Part shown: positions 39,644-48,732 of the stretch, piece by piece
How positions within the stretch are numbered: position 1 is the stretch's first letter
How the letters are laid out: every line of letters begins with the position of its first letter
Source of the DNA: JAJCYL01 sp963664285
Lineage (GTDB): Bacteria > Bacteroidota > Bacteroidia > Cytophagales > Cyclobacteriaceae
Reading direction: 5' to 3'
NCBI GenBank assembly: GCA_963664285.2
Contig: CAXXNX010000054.1
Span: 62,001 to 126,000, forward strand
DNA: 64,000 nt
Position numbers and translations under genes: made by a program
Notes under the pieces: model-generated
What the model saw: the letters and a program-made list of their open reading frames with translations, nothing else
The model's database searches: none
What the model was told of the DNA's origin: nothing

Positions 39644-40138
39644 ACACCATAAAGCGAAATTATTTAGTATTGAATGTTAGATAGTAGATTAGTGTTGAAT
39701 GTTGGATAGTAGAAAGGTCGCTCTTACGGATAACCCAATCCTTTTTTTATCACCATAATTGGAGGATCAGTTTTCAATGATTCAGCTTTCCAAAAAAGAA
39801 GCGAGAAAGATAATTGTTCAATGCCAGAAATTGGCCGGACCGACGCAACAATCGGGTATCAAACGGGCAGTACAGGATACTGTCAATCACCTGGGTTATA
39901 TTCAAATCGATACAATTTCTGTTATTGTAAGTTCAAGTAATAAGTGCAATTTTCCTTTGTAGCACTTGCTTTGCGTTTAGGTAATTAAATTTTCTAACAG
40001 GGCGTTCATTGATTTTGTTTTCAACAACTTTGATTTGCTCCTCTGTAACAAATCTAATATCTGTTTTCTTAGGATAAAACCTTCTGATTACCCCAATCCT
40101 ATTTTCAACTGTCCCTTTATCCTGACTAGTATTAAGTT

Positions 40139-41369
40139 TCTTAATTAACATATCAATGATTACGCGATAGTTAAATCTTCCATTTTCCACTTCCATTTAA
40201 AGATTGTTGGCATTTCATTGATTTCATTAATGTATTTCAATATCCGGTCTTTGAGCTCTTTCTTTGATTTTACACGGATCCCCCTTAAAAAGCTCCTGGT
40301 CATTTTGCTAAAGAAGACTTCAATAAGATTTAGCCAGGAAGCATGTACAGGTGTAAATACAAATTCAAACCTATTAGGCACTGTTTTCAGGAATGCTTTT
40401 GTCTCTTTTGAAATATGGGCCGAATGATTATCTAAGATTATCTTGATCTTAAAGCTGACTGGGTAGAGTTCATCAAGCCCTTTCAAATATTCCACAAATT
40501 CCCTACTTCTATGTCTATCCTCGACCCGTGCATATATCTTGCCGGTAATCAAGTCGATTGATGCCAACAACGAAACTGTACCGTGTCTTTTATATTCATG
40601 GTCCCTGCCCCAATTTGGGTGCTTGCCTGCTATGGGGCTTAGGTCAGTGGCGGTATTTTCTATCGCCTGCATTCCAGGTTTTTCATCGTAGGACAAGATG
40701 GCAATCATTGATCCTTCCGGTTTGTTAGCTTTGTAAAGTGCCACTTCTTTATAAACATGCAATACCTGGGACATCTTTCGGTCAAAGTTAGGGTCTTTCT
40801 TTTCTAGGTAATAAGATAGTTTGTGGGGCTTTACATCACTTTTCGACAGTATCTTTGAAACGGTCCCTTTCTGTATTTCGCCTAATGAAAGATGGCCCGC
40901 CTGTTTGCAATTGCCCCTTACATACTTGGCCAATGCATTATAGGTCCAAAATTCTGAGGCCATGCCCAAGTCTTTTGGTTTTGTGCAAGCTATCGATAAA
41001 AACCATGCCCTGGCCTCATTGGTGATCTTTGGGGTTGCCCCTTTTCTGGGAAGGTCGTTCAGAGAGGTCAGTATACCGTATCCTATTGCCCTATCAACAG
41101 TCCTTTCAACCTTTGGCCGATTCGTGCCAAGTTGTTTTGCTATCGAATTGATGCTTTGCCCTTTCCAATAACCAAGAAGCATTTTCGCCCTTTCAACCCG
41201 TGATTTGGCCTCAACCCGTGATTTACTTATAACCTCCAATGTTTGCTGTTCCTTTGTCGTAAATGATATTTTCGCTCTTTTACTCTCAAATGGCATAGGG
41301 TTCACTATTTTTGGTCCAACTGCTAAGATAGAACTTTTATTATTGATATACTATATAGGAAACTATATA
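40139..41369 (-). mobile_element. IS630-family element (1231 bp)
   Basis: TA duplications at 40137-40138 and 41370-41371; ends GTATTAAGTTTCTTA and, on the opposite strand, GTATATAGTTTCCTA (12 of 15 identical). Removing it restores the IS30 sequence CCTGACTAGTATAGGGACGA seen in the intact copy. Confidence 0.92.
40160..41296 (-). CDS. IS630-family transposase
   Basis: The 378-residue protein has an N-terminal helix-turn-helix region (MLLGYWKGQSINSIAKQLGT, PRKGATPKITNEARAW) and a DDE domain. The catalytic Asp residues are in AILSYDEKPGMQA and IKIILDNHSAHISKETKAF, and the Glu is in FTPVHASWLNLIEVFFSKMT, the standard IS630 order. The frame is uninterrupted, so this is the only element here that could still be active at this locus. 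Start ATG 41296 is preferred; a GTG three codons upstream is possible. Confidence 0.93.
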   Translation of the reverse strand: MPFESKRAKISFTTKEQQTLEVISKSRVEAKSRVERAKMLLGYWKGQSINSIAKQLGTNRPKVERTVDRAIGYGILTSLNDLPRKGATPKITNEARAWFLSIACTKPKDLGMASEFWTYNALAKYVRGNCKQAGHLSLGEIQKGTVSKILSKSDVKPHKLSYYLEKKDPNFDRKMSQVLHVYKEVALYKANKPEGSMIAILSYDEKPGMQAIENTATDLSPIAGKHPNWGRDHEYKRHGTVSLLASIDLITGKIYARVEDRHRSREFVEYLKGLDELYPVSFKIKIILDNHSAHISKETKAFLKTVPNRFEFVFTPVHASWLNLIEVFFSKMTRSFLRGIRVKSKKELKDRILKYINEINEMPTIFKWKWKMEDLTIA

Positions 41370-43445
41370 CTAGTATAGGGACGAGTGAAATAGGCATCCA
41401 CATCAAGGGATTGAGCAATCAACTCATGTTTAGAAAATGCCATATCATTATCAAAAGTGAGTGTTTCCAGTTTGTGTTTATCCTGAGAGAGTTCCTCCAC
41501 AATAGCTTCGGCCATTTGATCGGCATTTTTACTGTGCATCTTTCTGATTCTGGTAAAAAGACTTGCTCGGTCTGTCATCACCAACAAAGAGCCTTTGTGG
41601 TTTTTACCCATCATTAAATCGACTTCTATATCTCCCAATCGTTCCCTTTTGTTAATGATCTGGGGTCGCTGTTCAATTGATACCCTATTCGGGATAATAC
41701 CTCTACGATCTTTTCTGTTTCCTCGTTTGCGCCTTCGTTTGCCATGTTTTAGATATGTGTATAGTTGTTTGTATTCTTGGTTCTCCTGGTGGTTGGTGTG
41801 CTTACATTCCCATATCCATTGGTAAATCCATTCATGGCTAAGTGGACATTCTCTCGTTTTCTTTCCCTGATGGCTGATCAATTCAGGACTCCATCTATCT
41901 TCTTGGAGCCGGTTAACTATCCAGTCTTTCATGGGTTTGGTGAAAATCACTCTTTTTGGCTTTTCTTGATGACGAAGATTGGTCCTCCTTTGTGCATTTG
42001 CTGTTCGATAGACACCAGCTCCCTACCTCTTGAACCCACAATTTCGCTTAAGCTCACGTGAGATCGTAGATGGGTGAAAATGAACGATACAGGCAATCTC
42101 CTTTTGAGTAGCTCCTGTTTTCAATAATGCTTCAATTTGATACCTTTGATCAATACTGAGATGTGTGTAGTTTTTTGACATTTTGCAATCCAAAGATTGC
42201 ACTGCTCAGGCTTTTGAAGGATGAAAAAGCCCTTAAAAGCTTTTTCATCCTTCAATTGCACTTATTAGTTGATCTCAGCTATAGAAAGAGCCCATCATCA
42301 CAAACTTTGGACACGAGTTAACGGCTACTACCCAGCTATAATTCAACAACTGGAAAAAAAGAAGTTAATCTTTGAATACTGGAGCCATGCCGCCAGTTAC
42401 CTGCCCATTAATTATTATCGATTTACACTTCCGGTAAAGGATGTGATTGCCAAATCAGATCGTTTTTGGCGTCATAAGAACAAAAAAGAAATGGCTGGTG
42501 TTTTTGACCGAATCAGATCCGAAGGTGAATTGATGTCTCGTGAATTCGGAGATGATCAACCAATCAAGATTAAAGGACCGGTCAATTGGGGACCCAATAA
42601 ATGGGCTCTTTATCATTTATTTATGGAGGGAAAAATAATGATCGTGAGGAGGAAAGGATTTCAAAAAGTGTATGATCTTCCGGAACGCTGGCCACCGGAA
42701 ACTGTTGACATCAAGACACCAACGAGACGAGAATATCTTGAATTCCTTGTTCTTCGAGACCTTAGGACTCATGGTTTGATGAGGGCGTCCGAGATAGGCT
42801 ACCTGCTCAAAGGCTTAAAACAAGAAATCAGAGAACTATTGAATAAGTTGGAGCAGGATGGAAGGGTCATCAGTGTTAAAATTCATGGAACGAATGACTT
42901 ACCGTATTATTTATTTCCTGAAACCCTTGAGTTGTTGAATGTCAAAGGATATAGAAAATGGATTAGGCTTCTTTCTCCATTTGACAATCTTATTATTAAC
43001 CGGAAGAGGACTTATGAGCTGTTTGGTTTTGATTATACACTTGAGTGCTATGTACCTCAAAAACAACGGAAATTTGGATATTTTGGATTGCCAATATTGT
43101 GGGGCGATGAATTAATTGGCCAGGTTGATCTGAAAGCATACCGAAAAAAGAAGGCGCTTATCGTACGAAATATGGAACTACAGAGTGGTTTCAGGAAGAA
43201 TGATCAGGTATCAAGTCTTTTTAATAAAGAATTGGAACGGCTGATGATTTTTAATAGATGTGAAAATGTAAGTACAATCGTAAATTAACCATTTTATGAA
43301 TTAATTGTACTTGTTTATTCCTGTTTTATCACCGAGAGTCTTCACCTTCGAGGTTGAACAAATAACCGAAACGTTTGTATTTGGGTTTACAATAAATACA
43401 ACTAACTAGGGATCAGACCAACTTCAAAATGAAAATTAATGAAAT

Positions 43446-44384
43446 ATGGATGAACTTAGATTTATTTCTGCGGATGAAGTCAGAGAAAAACTAACGATGC
43501 CGAAAGCTATTGAAGCTATGCGTTTGGCCTACCATGATCTTTCTTCCGGAAAGGCCATTATTCCGGATCGAATTCCTTTACATACTGGAAATGCCACCCA
43601 ATATTTGGTGATGCCCGCTCATTTTCCATCAGGTGGTATTACAATGATAAAATGTGTTAGTTTAAATAGTGATAATCCTGGTCGTGGCTTGCCGTTCATC
43701 CAGGCTGTGATTTTGGCTTTTGATGAAACAGGTGAACCGCTGGCCACTATAGATGGGAGTGCGGTGACTGCTATTCGTACTGCGGCCTCCTCCGGATTGG
43801 CAACGGATCTTTTTTCTAAACCGGGCGCCAAAACTGGGGGCATATTTGGCACTGGAGCGTTGGCAAAACCACATATTGAGGCGCTACTTGCTGTTCGCCA
43901 ACTTGAAAAGATTTACGTTTTTGGTAGAACACTCGGTAAGAGCCAGGATTTTTGCCATCGGTGGAAGAATAATTTAGAGGTTGAGCTTATTGCAACAAAT
44001 GACCCGGGTAACCTGGGAGAAATTGACGTCTTGTGTACTACAACCACTTCTAACTTACCGCTATTTGAACATCATCATTTGAAATCAGGAGTGCATATTA
44101 ATGCGATGGGAGTTTATAAACCTGATTACCAGGAAATTCCATCGGAAACGGTGGTTGAAGCCGATATCTATGTAGACCAGTTAGAAGGAGCGCTTACTGA
44201 GGCAGGTGATTTGCTTGTTCCAATGAGTAAGGGGCTTATCTCAAAGGCACATTTTTCAAAAGAAATCGGTGCTGTAATTTTGGGTGAAAGGGAATATCAA
44301 TGGAATGAGGAAAAAATTTCTTTATTTAAGTCTGTAGGAAATGCTATACAGGATGCTGCTGCCGTTAAGGTATTGCTTGATTGA
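43446..44384 (+). CDS. ornithine cyclodeaminase/mu-crystallin family dehydrogenase
   Basis: The 312-residue protein starts MDELRFISADEVREKLTMPK and has the family order LMPAHFPSGGITMIKCVSLN-type segment, GEPLATIDGSAVTAIRTAAS, the Rossmann motif GIFGTGALAKPHIEALL, INAMGVYKPDYQEIPSETV, VEADIYVDQ and the closing SVGNAIQDAAA. Members use NAD(P) and act on amino acids or imines (ornithine cyclodeaminase, alanine dehydrogenase, ketimine reductase). The residues that would decide the substrate cannot be judged from sequence alone. It is a lone gene downstream of the ycaQ pseudogene with about 157 bp between. Confidence 0.85.
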   Translation: MDELRFISADEVREKLTMPKAIEAMRLAYHDLSSGKAIIPDRIPLHTGNATQYLVMPAHFPSGGITMIKCVSLNSDNPGRGLPFIQAVILAFDETGEPLATIDGSAVTAIRTAASSGLATDLFSKPGAKTGGIFGTGALAKPHIEALLAVRQLEKIYVFGRTLGKSQDFCHRWKNNLEVELIATNDPGNLGEIDVLCTTTTSNLPLFEHHHLKSGVHINAMGVYKPDYQEIPSETVVEADIYVDQLEGALTEAGDLLVPMSKGLISKAHFSKEIGAVILGEREYQWNEEKISLFKSVGNAIQDAAAVKVLLD

Positions 44385-44576
44385 TACGGGTATTAGAGGT
44401 AATAGGGACGTACTTAATTATTTTCTCAAATAGGAGCCAGTCACATAAGGGACAACCTGTTGATAGATAAATTTCTAACGACAAATCCGGATTAAAAGAA
44501 GGCTATATTTGGCTCCATAAGAGCGACCTTCCGATTTTTAGTTTATAGGAGTTTTTTAATGCTTTAACCAGATATT

Positions 44577-44804
44577 TTGTCAAAAAGGGTCAAATTGATT
44601 TGGGACTTTAGGGGTCCCGATGCAGAGCAAATCGCAGAGCATTACAAAATACATTTGGATCAGTATGCAGTTACAAATGAGTTAACAGGATATGAAATTG
44701 GGATTGAATCGGTTTCTTTAATGTACTGTACCGCCTTTTTTGAAGTTTTGGAGACTGATGAGGAAAAAGTAGCTGCTGCTTTGAGGCCTCATCGTTTGGA
44801 ATAG
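44577..44804 (+). CDS. small conserved protein (TTG start)
   Basis: The 75-residue protein reads (M)SKRVKLIWDFRGPDAEQIAE, HYKIHLDQYAVTNELTGYEI and ends EEKVAAALRPHRLE. The only upstream ATG is followed immediately by a stop, so TTG at 44577 is the likely start. The sequence is uniform, soluble and without a signal peptide. It converges with the SH3-domain gene with one base between the stops. I do not recognise the family by name. Confidence 0.65.
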   Translation: MSKRVKLIWDFRGPDAEQIAEHYKIHLDQYAVTNELTGYEIGIESVSLMYCTAFFEVLETDEEKVAAALRPHRLE

Positions 44805-44805
44805 C

Positions 44806-45348
44806 CTATAATTTCTTCATTAATTCGGCGTTGTTTTTTGTAGCTAGTACCCAGCCTTGATTCTGGATATTAATGACATATAACCAACTGCCTTCTTCTG
44901 CCAAAATGGTGAATCGATCACCTTTATAGATCCTACCTTTTAGGGGAGCATCTTCATCGGCTCCTTTTCTGATGTTGATGTAACCTACGGCTACTTCGAT
45001 CTGGTCTGTAAACCCTCTATTTTTGAGGTAATCTTTGAAGTTTTCAGCGTCGTTACTTACATCTGCCTTTGCATTAGGATCATTCATGACTTCGTCAAAT
45101 GAATCCATCGCTACATCCACAGCGCCTGATCCAAATTGACAAATGCCCAATAAAAATTTGAGTTCGGGATCATAACTCTTGGCAATTTTATCCTCAATGA
45201 TTGGCACAAGTTCCGTATAATCGGCTTTCGCTTTGGGGATAGCTCTGCAATGTCTGATCCATAGAGGATTGTATTGAGCAATTGCTGAAGAACCAATAAA
45301 AAGGATTATTAGTAACAAAAATATATTTCTCACAGCCTGTTTATTCAT
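44806..45348 (-). CDS. secreted bacterial SH3-domain protein
   Basis: The 180-residue protein starts MNKQAVRNIFLLLIILFIGS followed by SAIAQYN, a signal peptide. The N-terminal half is helical and TPR-like (ELVPIIEDKIAKSYDPELKF, FDEVMNDPNAKADVSNDAEN). The C-terminal 60 residues form an SH3b domain (YINIRKGADEDAPLKGRIYK, GDRFTILAEEGSWLYVINIQ, NQGWVLATKN). A longer open frame starts inside IS1380 copy 6 and is an artefact of the insertion. SH3b domains often bind peptidoglycan; the role here is unknown. Confidence 0.75.
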   Translation of the reverse strand: MNKQAVRNIFLLLIILFIGSSAIAQYNPLWIRHCRAIPKAKADYTELVPIIEDKIAKSYDPELKFLLGICQFGSGAVDVAMDSFDEVMNDPNAKADVSNDAENFKDYLKNRGFTDQIEVAVGYINIRKGADEDAPLKGRIYKGDRFTILAEEGSWLYVINIQNQGWVLATKNNAELMKKL

Positions 45349-45447
45349 ATTTACCGATGAAGATAATATATAGCTTACGCATAGCCAATATTGAGTGAAA
45401 TATATCATATAATTTTCTTCTTTTACGGTTAATATGGAGTGTTTTAA

Positions 45448-47068
45448 CCCGAAAAATTCATAGTAGACAATAAAAAACAGGCATAAATTGCTTATATTGA
45501 GATAGTTAGACAACAAAATAAGCAATTAATTTATGCCTGAATATAAGGAAAAAGATACCGTATTTTATCGAGGAAAACAAGCTTTTAAATTTGATTTTTC
45601 AGCATCAGCGATTAGCTCAGACGGAGCGATATTGTTAAGTGAAAAAGTAGAGAGAAAGACTGGTCTATTAAAAAGCTTCGCCGCACTGATTCCTGACTAT
45701 CGAAACCCCTTTTTTATCGAATACACTTATGAAGAAATGCTTCGCCAACGGGTGTTTTTAATGATGCAGGGCTATCAGGATTGCAATGACGAACAAAAAC
45801 TCCGAGAGGATCCGGTGATCCGTAAAGTACTAGATAGCGGATTATGTTCCCAGCCTACTTTAAGTCGATTTGAAAACAAGGCCGATCGGAGTCTGATCTA
45901 CCAGATGAGTCAATGGTTTGTAGACCGTTATGTAGAGGAGTTGAAAGAGAAGACTGGTCAAATCATCATTGATGTAGATGGTACCGATGACCCTACTCAT
46001 GGATCCCAACAACTCAGTTTGTATAATGGCTATTATGGACAGACTATGTACCATGAGTTGTTCTTTAAGGACGGGAACACCGGTCAGGTCATTTTACCAG
46101 TACTACGTCCGGGCAATTGTCACTCCAACAAATGGTTTGTGGCCTTATTGAAAAGGATTGTCATTAAAATCAGAAAAAAACTGCCCTCAGTAAAGATCCT
46201 TATTCGAGCGGATAGTGGCTTTTCAGGAGCATCTTTTTATCGGATAGCTAAGCAGTTTGACCTTCAATTTTGTTTAGGTATTAGTAGTAATGAAGTTTTA
46301 AAGACTTTTACCAAACAGACTATCATTGAAGTAAAAAAGGAATATGCTTCAAAAATCATCAAACATCAAGAGTTTGTTGGCCCGTTTACTTACCAGGCCA
46401 AAAGCTGGGATCGTTCTGAAAAGCTGTACGCCAAAGTGGAGTCTACCGGAAAAGGAATGAATGTCCGTTACTTTGTGAGCAACTTTGAAGCGATGACCGC
46501 TCAACAGATTTACTTTGATTTTTATGTCAAGCGAGGTGATGCCAGTGAAAATCGAATAAAGGAACTCAAAAACATGACTTATTCCGACCGGCTTTCCTGT
46601 CATCGCTACTGGGCCAATTTCATGCGTTTAATCATCGCTACCCTCTGTTATGAAATGTTCCGGCAGATTAAATTATTAATTGCCAAAACAAAACACCACT
46701 TTGCTAAACGATGGCAAGTGGACAATATCCGGCTTTACCTGATGAAGGTTGGGGCGTGCCTGAAAGAAAGGAAAAGATCATTGACAATACAATTCTCAAG
46801 AGCCTTTAGATATCAATACCTGCTGGGCGATTTGCTTACGGTGAACTGACCGATCAGTTAAACAGTTTGGTTTAATCAAAAAAATGTTCTTCCATAAGAA
46901 CACAATAGAGCTTTGACTGAAAATTGAAAAATTCTAACAAAAAAACGCTCTAATGTCCTTTGAAATCCAGAAACCTGGTTGATCTTCAAATTAATACATA
47001 CACTCCAATCAAAAATAGTTAGCAACCCATTATTAATCCCAAAATTGGTGGCCTATAAATAATGCGGG
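45448..47068 (+). mobile_element. IS1380-family element, copy 6 (intact, 1621 bp)
   Basis: TTAA duplications at 45444-45447 and 47069-47072. One private change (CCTATAAATAATGCGGG) near the right end. It faces copy 7 in inverted orientation across 1.66 kb. Confidence 0.95.
45533..46849 (+). CDS. IS1380-family transposase (copy 6)
   Basis: Full-length, identical in protein sequence to the majority form. Confidence 0.95.
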   Translation: MPEYKEKDTVFYRGKQAFKFDFSASAISSDGAILLSEKVERKTGLLKSFAALIPDYRNPFFIEYTYEEMLRQRVFLMMQGYQDCNDEQKLREDPVIRKVLDSGLCSQPTLSRFENKADRSLIYQMSQWFVDRYVEELKEKTGQIIIDVDGTDDPTHGSQQLSLYNGYYGQTMYHELFFKDGNTGQVILPVLRPGNCHSNKWFVALLKRIVIKIRKKLPSVKILIRADSGFSGASFYRIAKQFDLQFCLGISSNEVLKTFTKQTIIEVKKEYASKIIKHQEFVGPFTYQAKSWDRSEKLYAKVESTGKGMNVRYFVSNFEAMTAQQIYFDFYVKRGDASENRIKELKNMTYSDRLSCHRYWANFMRLIIATLCYEMFRQIKLLIAKTKHHFAKRWQVDNIRLYLMKVGACLKERKRSLTIQFSRAFRYQYLLGDLLTVN

Positions 47069-47072
47069 TTAA

Positions 47073-47689
47073 GTAACAGCATTTGGTTATGAAAGCTCAT
47101 CAATCAGCAGTGGAAAACTTGATCCGAATTAATGGGCAAAGGTAGCATAGTCGTTTTTTTTGTTAAAATTGTTTCATATAAGTTGGAGAACAATCTCTCT
47201 TATAGAAGGTGATTGTAGCATGAAGACTTCATAACCATCTTTTTTGCAGGTAGTTAGTTGCATATTTCAGGTTGTTGAAGAACTGACACCATTGCAGGGA
47301 GTAAGAATGTATCCAGGATAAGTTGACAGTGCAGGTACCAACTGTTTACTTTTTGCGGAGGAGGAGATGGATTCATTTTCAAAACCGATCAGTGGAGGGG
47401 ATCCACATGATCTGTTCGGCCAATAAATACAGCCTTTGGCTTTTGGATGATGGGTAACGAACTGTCCCAGACTTGCTTTGGCCACAAATTTTGATGTTGA
47501 AGGGTGCTATCTGTAATAGAGGTTCCATGCACCGTAGATACAACTTCAGGCATAGCATTGACCAATGCCTTTGTTTGCTTTATTGCAGTGATGAGGTGGA
47601 ATCATTTGTATTTGCCTTGCAACATGGTGAATCATAAGCCTTGTCCTTATAAGCAATTCGTATTTATTAAACCGTACTTCAATGTTATT
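47073..47689. other. degenerate region between inverted IS1380 copies
   Basis: No intact gene is seen. The minus strand has open segments (for example 47267-47485) without recognisable domains. The DNA may be the decayed remainder of a secreted-protein gene and of the older IS1380 copy that continues at 47690. Confidence 0.4.
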
Positions 47690-48055
47690 ATTTGGACAAC
47701 TGTACAAAACCACTTCCCGGAAACAGTGGACAATATTCCGTATGAATTGGGGCGTGCCTGAAAGTTTGGAAGATCCTTGACAATACAATTTTAGCTATGC
47801 TGCCAGCACACCTGCTGGGCGATTTCTACGGTGAACTGAGCATCAGCCTTTGTTGTACTTAATCAAAAAAATGTGGTTCCATCGAGATCACATTCTAGAG
47901 CTTCCGAGGATAATAGTTCGGGAACAATATTCATTCAAAAAAACGCAGTGATGGTCAGATATGAATTATGCCGCTTCTAGTTGATTTCAAACGAACTTGT
48001 CTGATCAAAAATGTTATCAACCCATTATCCCGATTTGGCACTTGAATAATCGGGT
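47690..48055 (+). mobile_element. older, highly diverged IS1380 3' end relic
   Basis: Blocks identical to the intact elements (GTGGACAATAT, TTGGGGCGTGCCTGAAAG, CACCTGCTGGGCGATTT, TACGGTGAACTGA, TTAATCAAAAAAATGT, CAAAAAAACGC) occur in the right order. They alternate with unrelated blocks of similar length. It ends with TTGAATAATCGGGTTTA, equivalent to the right terminus. It cannot encode a transposase. Confidence 0.75.
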
Positions 48056-48732
48056 TTAGAACATGCAGTGACTCTCTTCAATAAGAAGGATGTACAATAA
48101 GTATATGACCATTTTGCTGATATACTTAAGCATTGAATGTTGCAACCGTTTGCAGAATTGGTGTCCATGTTTTGCCTTGATCGGCTGAGGAACTTGAAAA
48201 ACCATCACTTTACATTCATTGGCAGATTACTCTGCACACCTTGGTTTGTCTAAACCGGAGATAGTGGATTGCTTATAAGCATTGTGCAATTTGGACAGGG
48301 AGATAATTAGTGGGTATTTTTTGGAACCTTTTTGCCGCTGAATTGGTGAAAGCATAGACCTGGATCTTTGGTTGAGTCATTGCCGCGGCTGTCTATGAAG
48401 TTTGCCTTTTTTTAACAATCATCATATTAAAGAACATAGTATGCAATTGGGATATTTTCGCTGGAGCTGAAACAGCGCCAGGCTTTCCAACAATTCGGTT
48501 TGGGAAGTTTACAATTTTATTCTCAGGCTCGAATAAAGGAGTGGTTGATATTGACTTGAATATCATTACGGTACGCGGAAGATCATCTTTGGTGATAATC
48601 TGCTATTTCTGTTTTTTGCAACTTAGCTTTTGAACACATAATTACCCATAGTTGAGGTACTTAATAGCAAAAACTTACCCGATAGTTCCGCTAGTAAAAA
48701 CCTTAACTAGAGGGCAGAAAAAGCTGGTTTAA
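48056..48732. other. decayed region with an Asp-box-like segment
   Basis: On the minus strand near 48110-48190 the phrase SADQGKTWTPILQTVATFNA resembles an Asp-box (SxDxGxTW) of sialidase-type propellers, but no open frame supports it. Nothing else is recognisable. Confidence 0.3.

Larger units (their letters stand above)
39926..42279 (-). mobile_element. IS30-family element containing a nested IS630
   Basis: The ends TGTAAGTTCAAG and GTTGATCTCAGC are bounded by TAT duplications (39923-39925, 42280-42282). Without the nested element the length is about 1.1 kb, as in the intact copy at 55553. The transposase frame would start at 42181, but a missing C and an extra A about 25 bp apart (near 42027 and 42045) create an internal TAG. 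The element was therefore already defective besides being split by IS630. Confidence 0.9.
39777..43288 (+). pseudogene. ycaQ: YcaQ/AlkX-family winged-helix DNA glycosylase, split by IS30
   Basis: The first exon-like part starts MIQLSKKEARKIIVQCQKLA and ends LGYIQIDTISV; the second resumes IERAHHHKLWTRVNGYYPAI after the element. Removing the IS30 and one copy of its TAT duplication restores QIDTISVIERAHH exactly, the QID(S/T)ISVVERAHH core of HTH_42 (YcaQ) proteins. The remainder has YWSHAASYLPINYYRF, KGPVNWGPNKWALYHLF, GKIMIVRRKGFQKVYDLPER, LLSPFDNLIINRKRTYELFG and YFGLPILWGDELIGQVDLKA. E. coli YcaQ (AlkX) unhooks interstrand crosslinks. An upstream in-frame ATG (39759) is possible. Apart from the insertion the gene is intact, so the loss is recent. 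Confidence 0.88.

Noticed and set aside
40130..41380. A CTAG 4-bp target duplication for the IS630 element.
   Set aside because: CTAG does occur on both sides, but with TA as duplication the inverted repeats GTAT..AGTTTC align at both ends, which is the family rule.
48056..48732. A sialidase-like gene from the Asp-box phrase on the minus strand.
   Set aside because: Only one box is readable and stops surround it; at most it is a decayed fragment.
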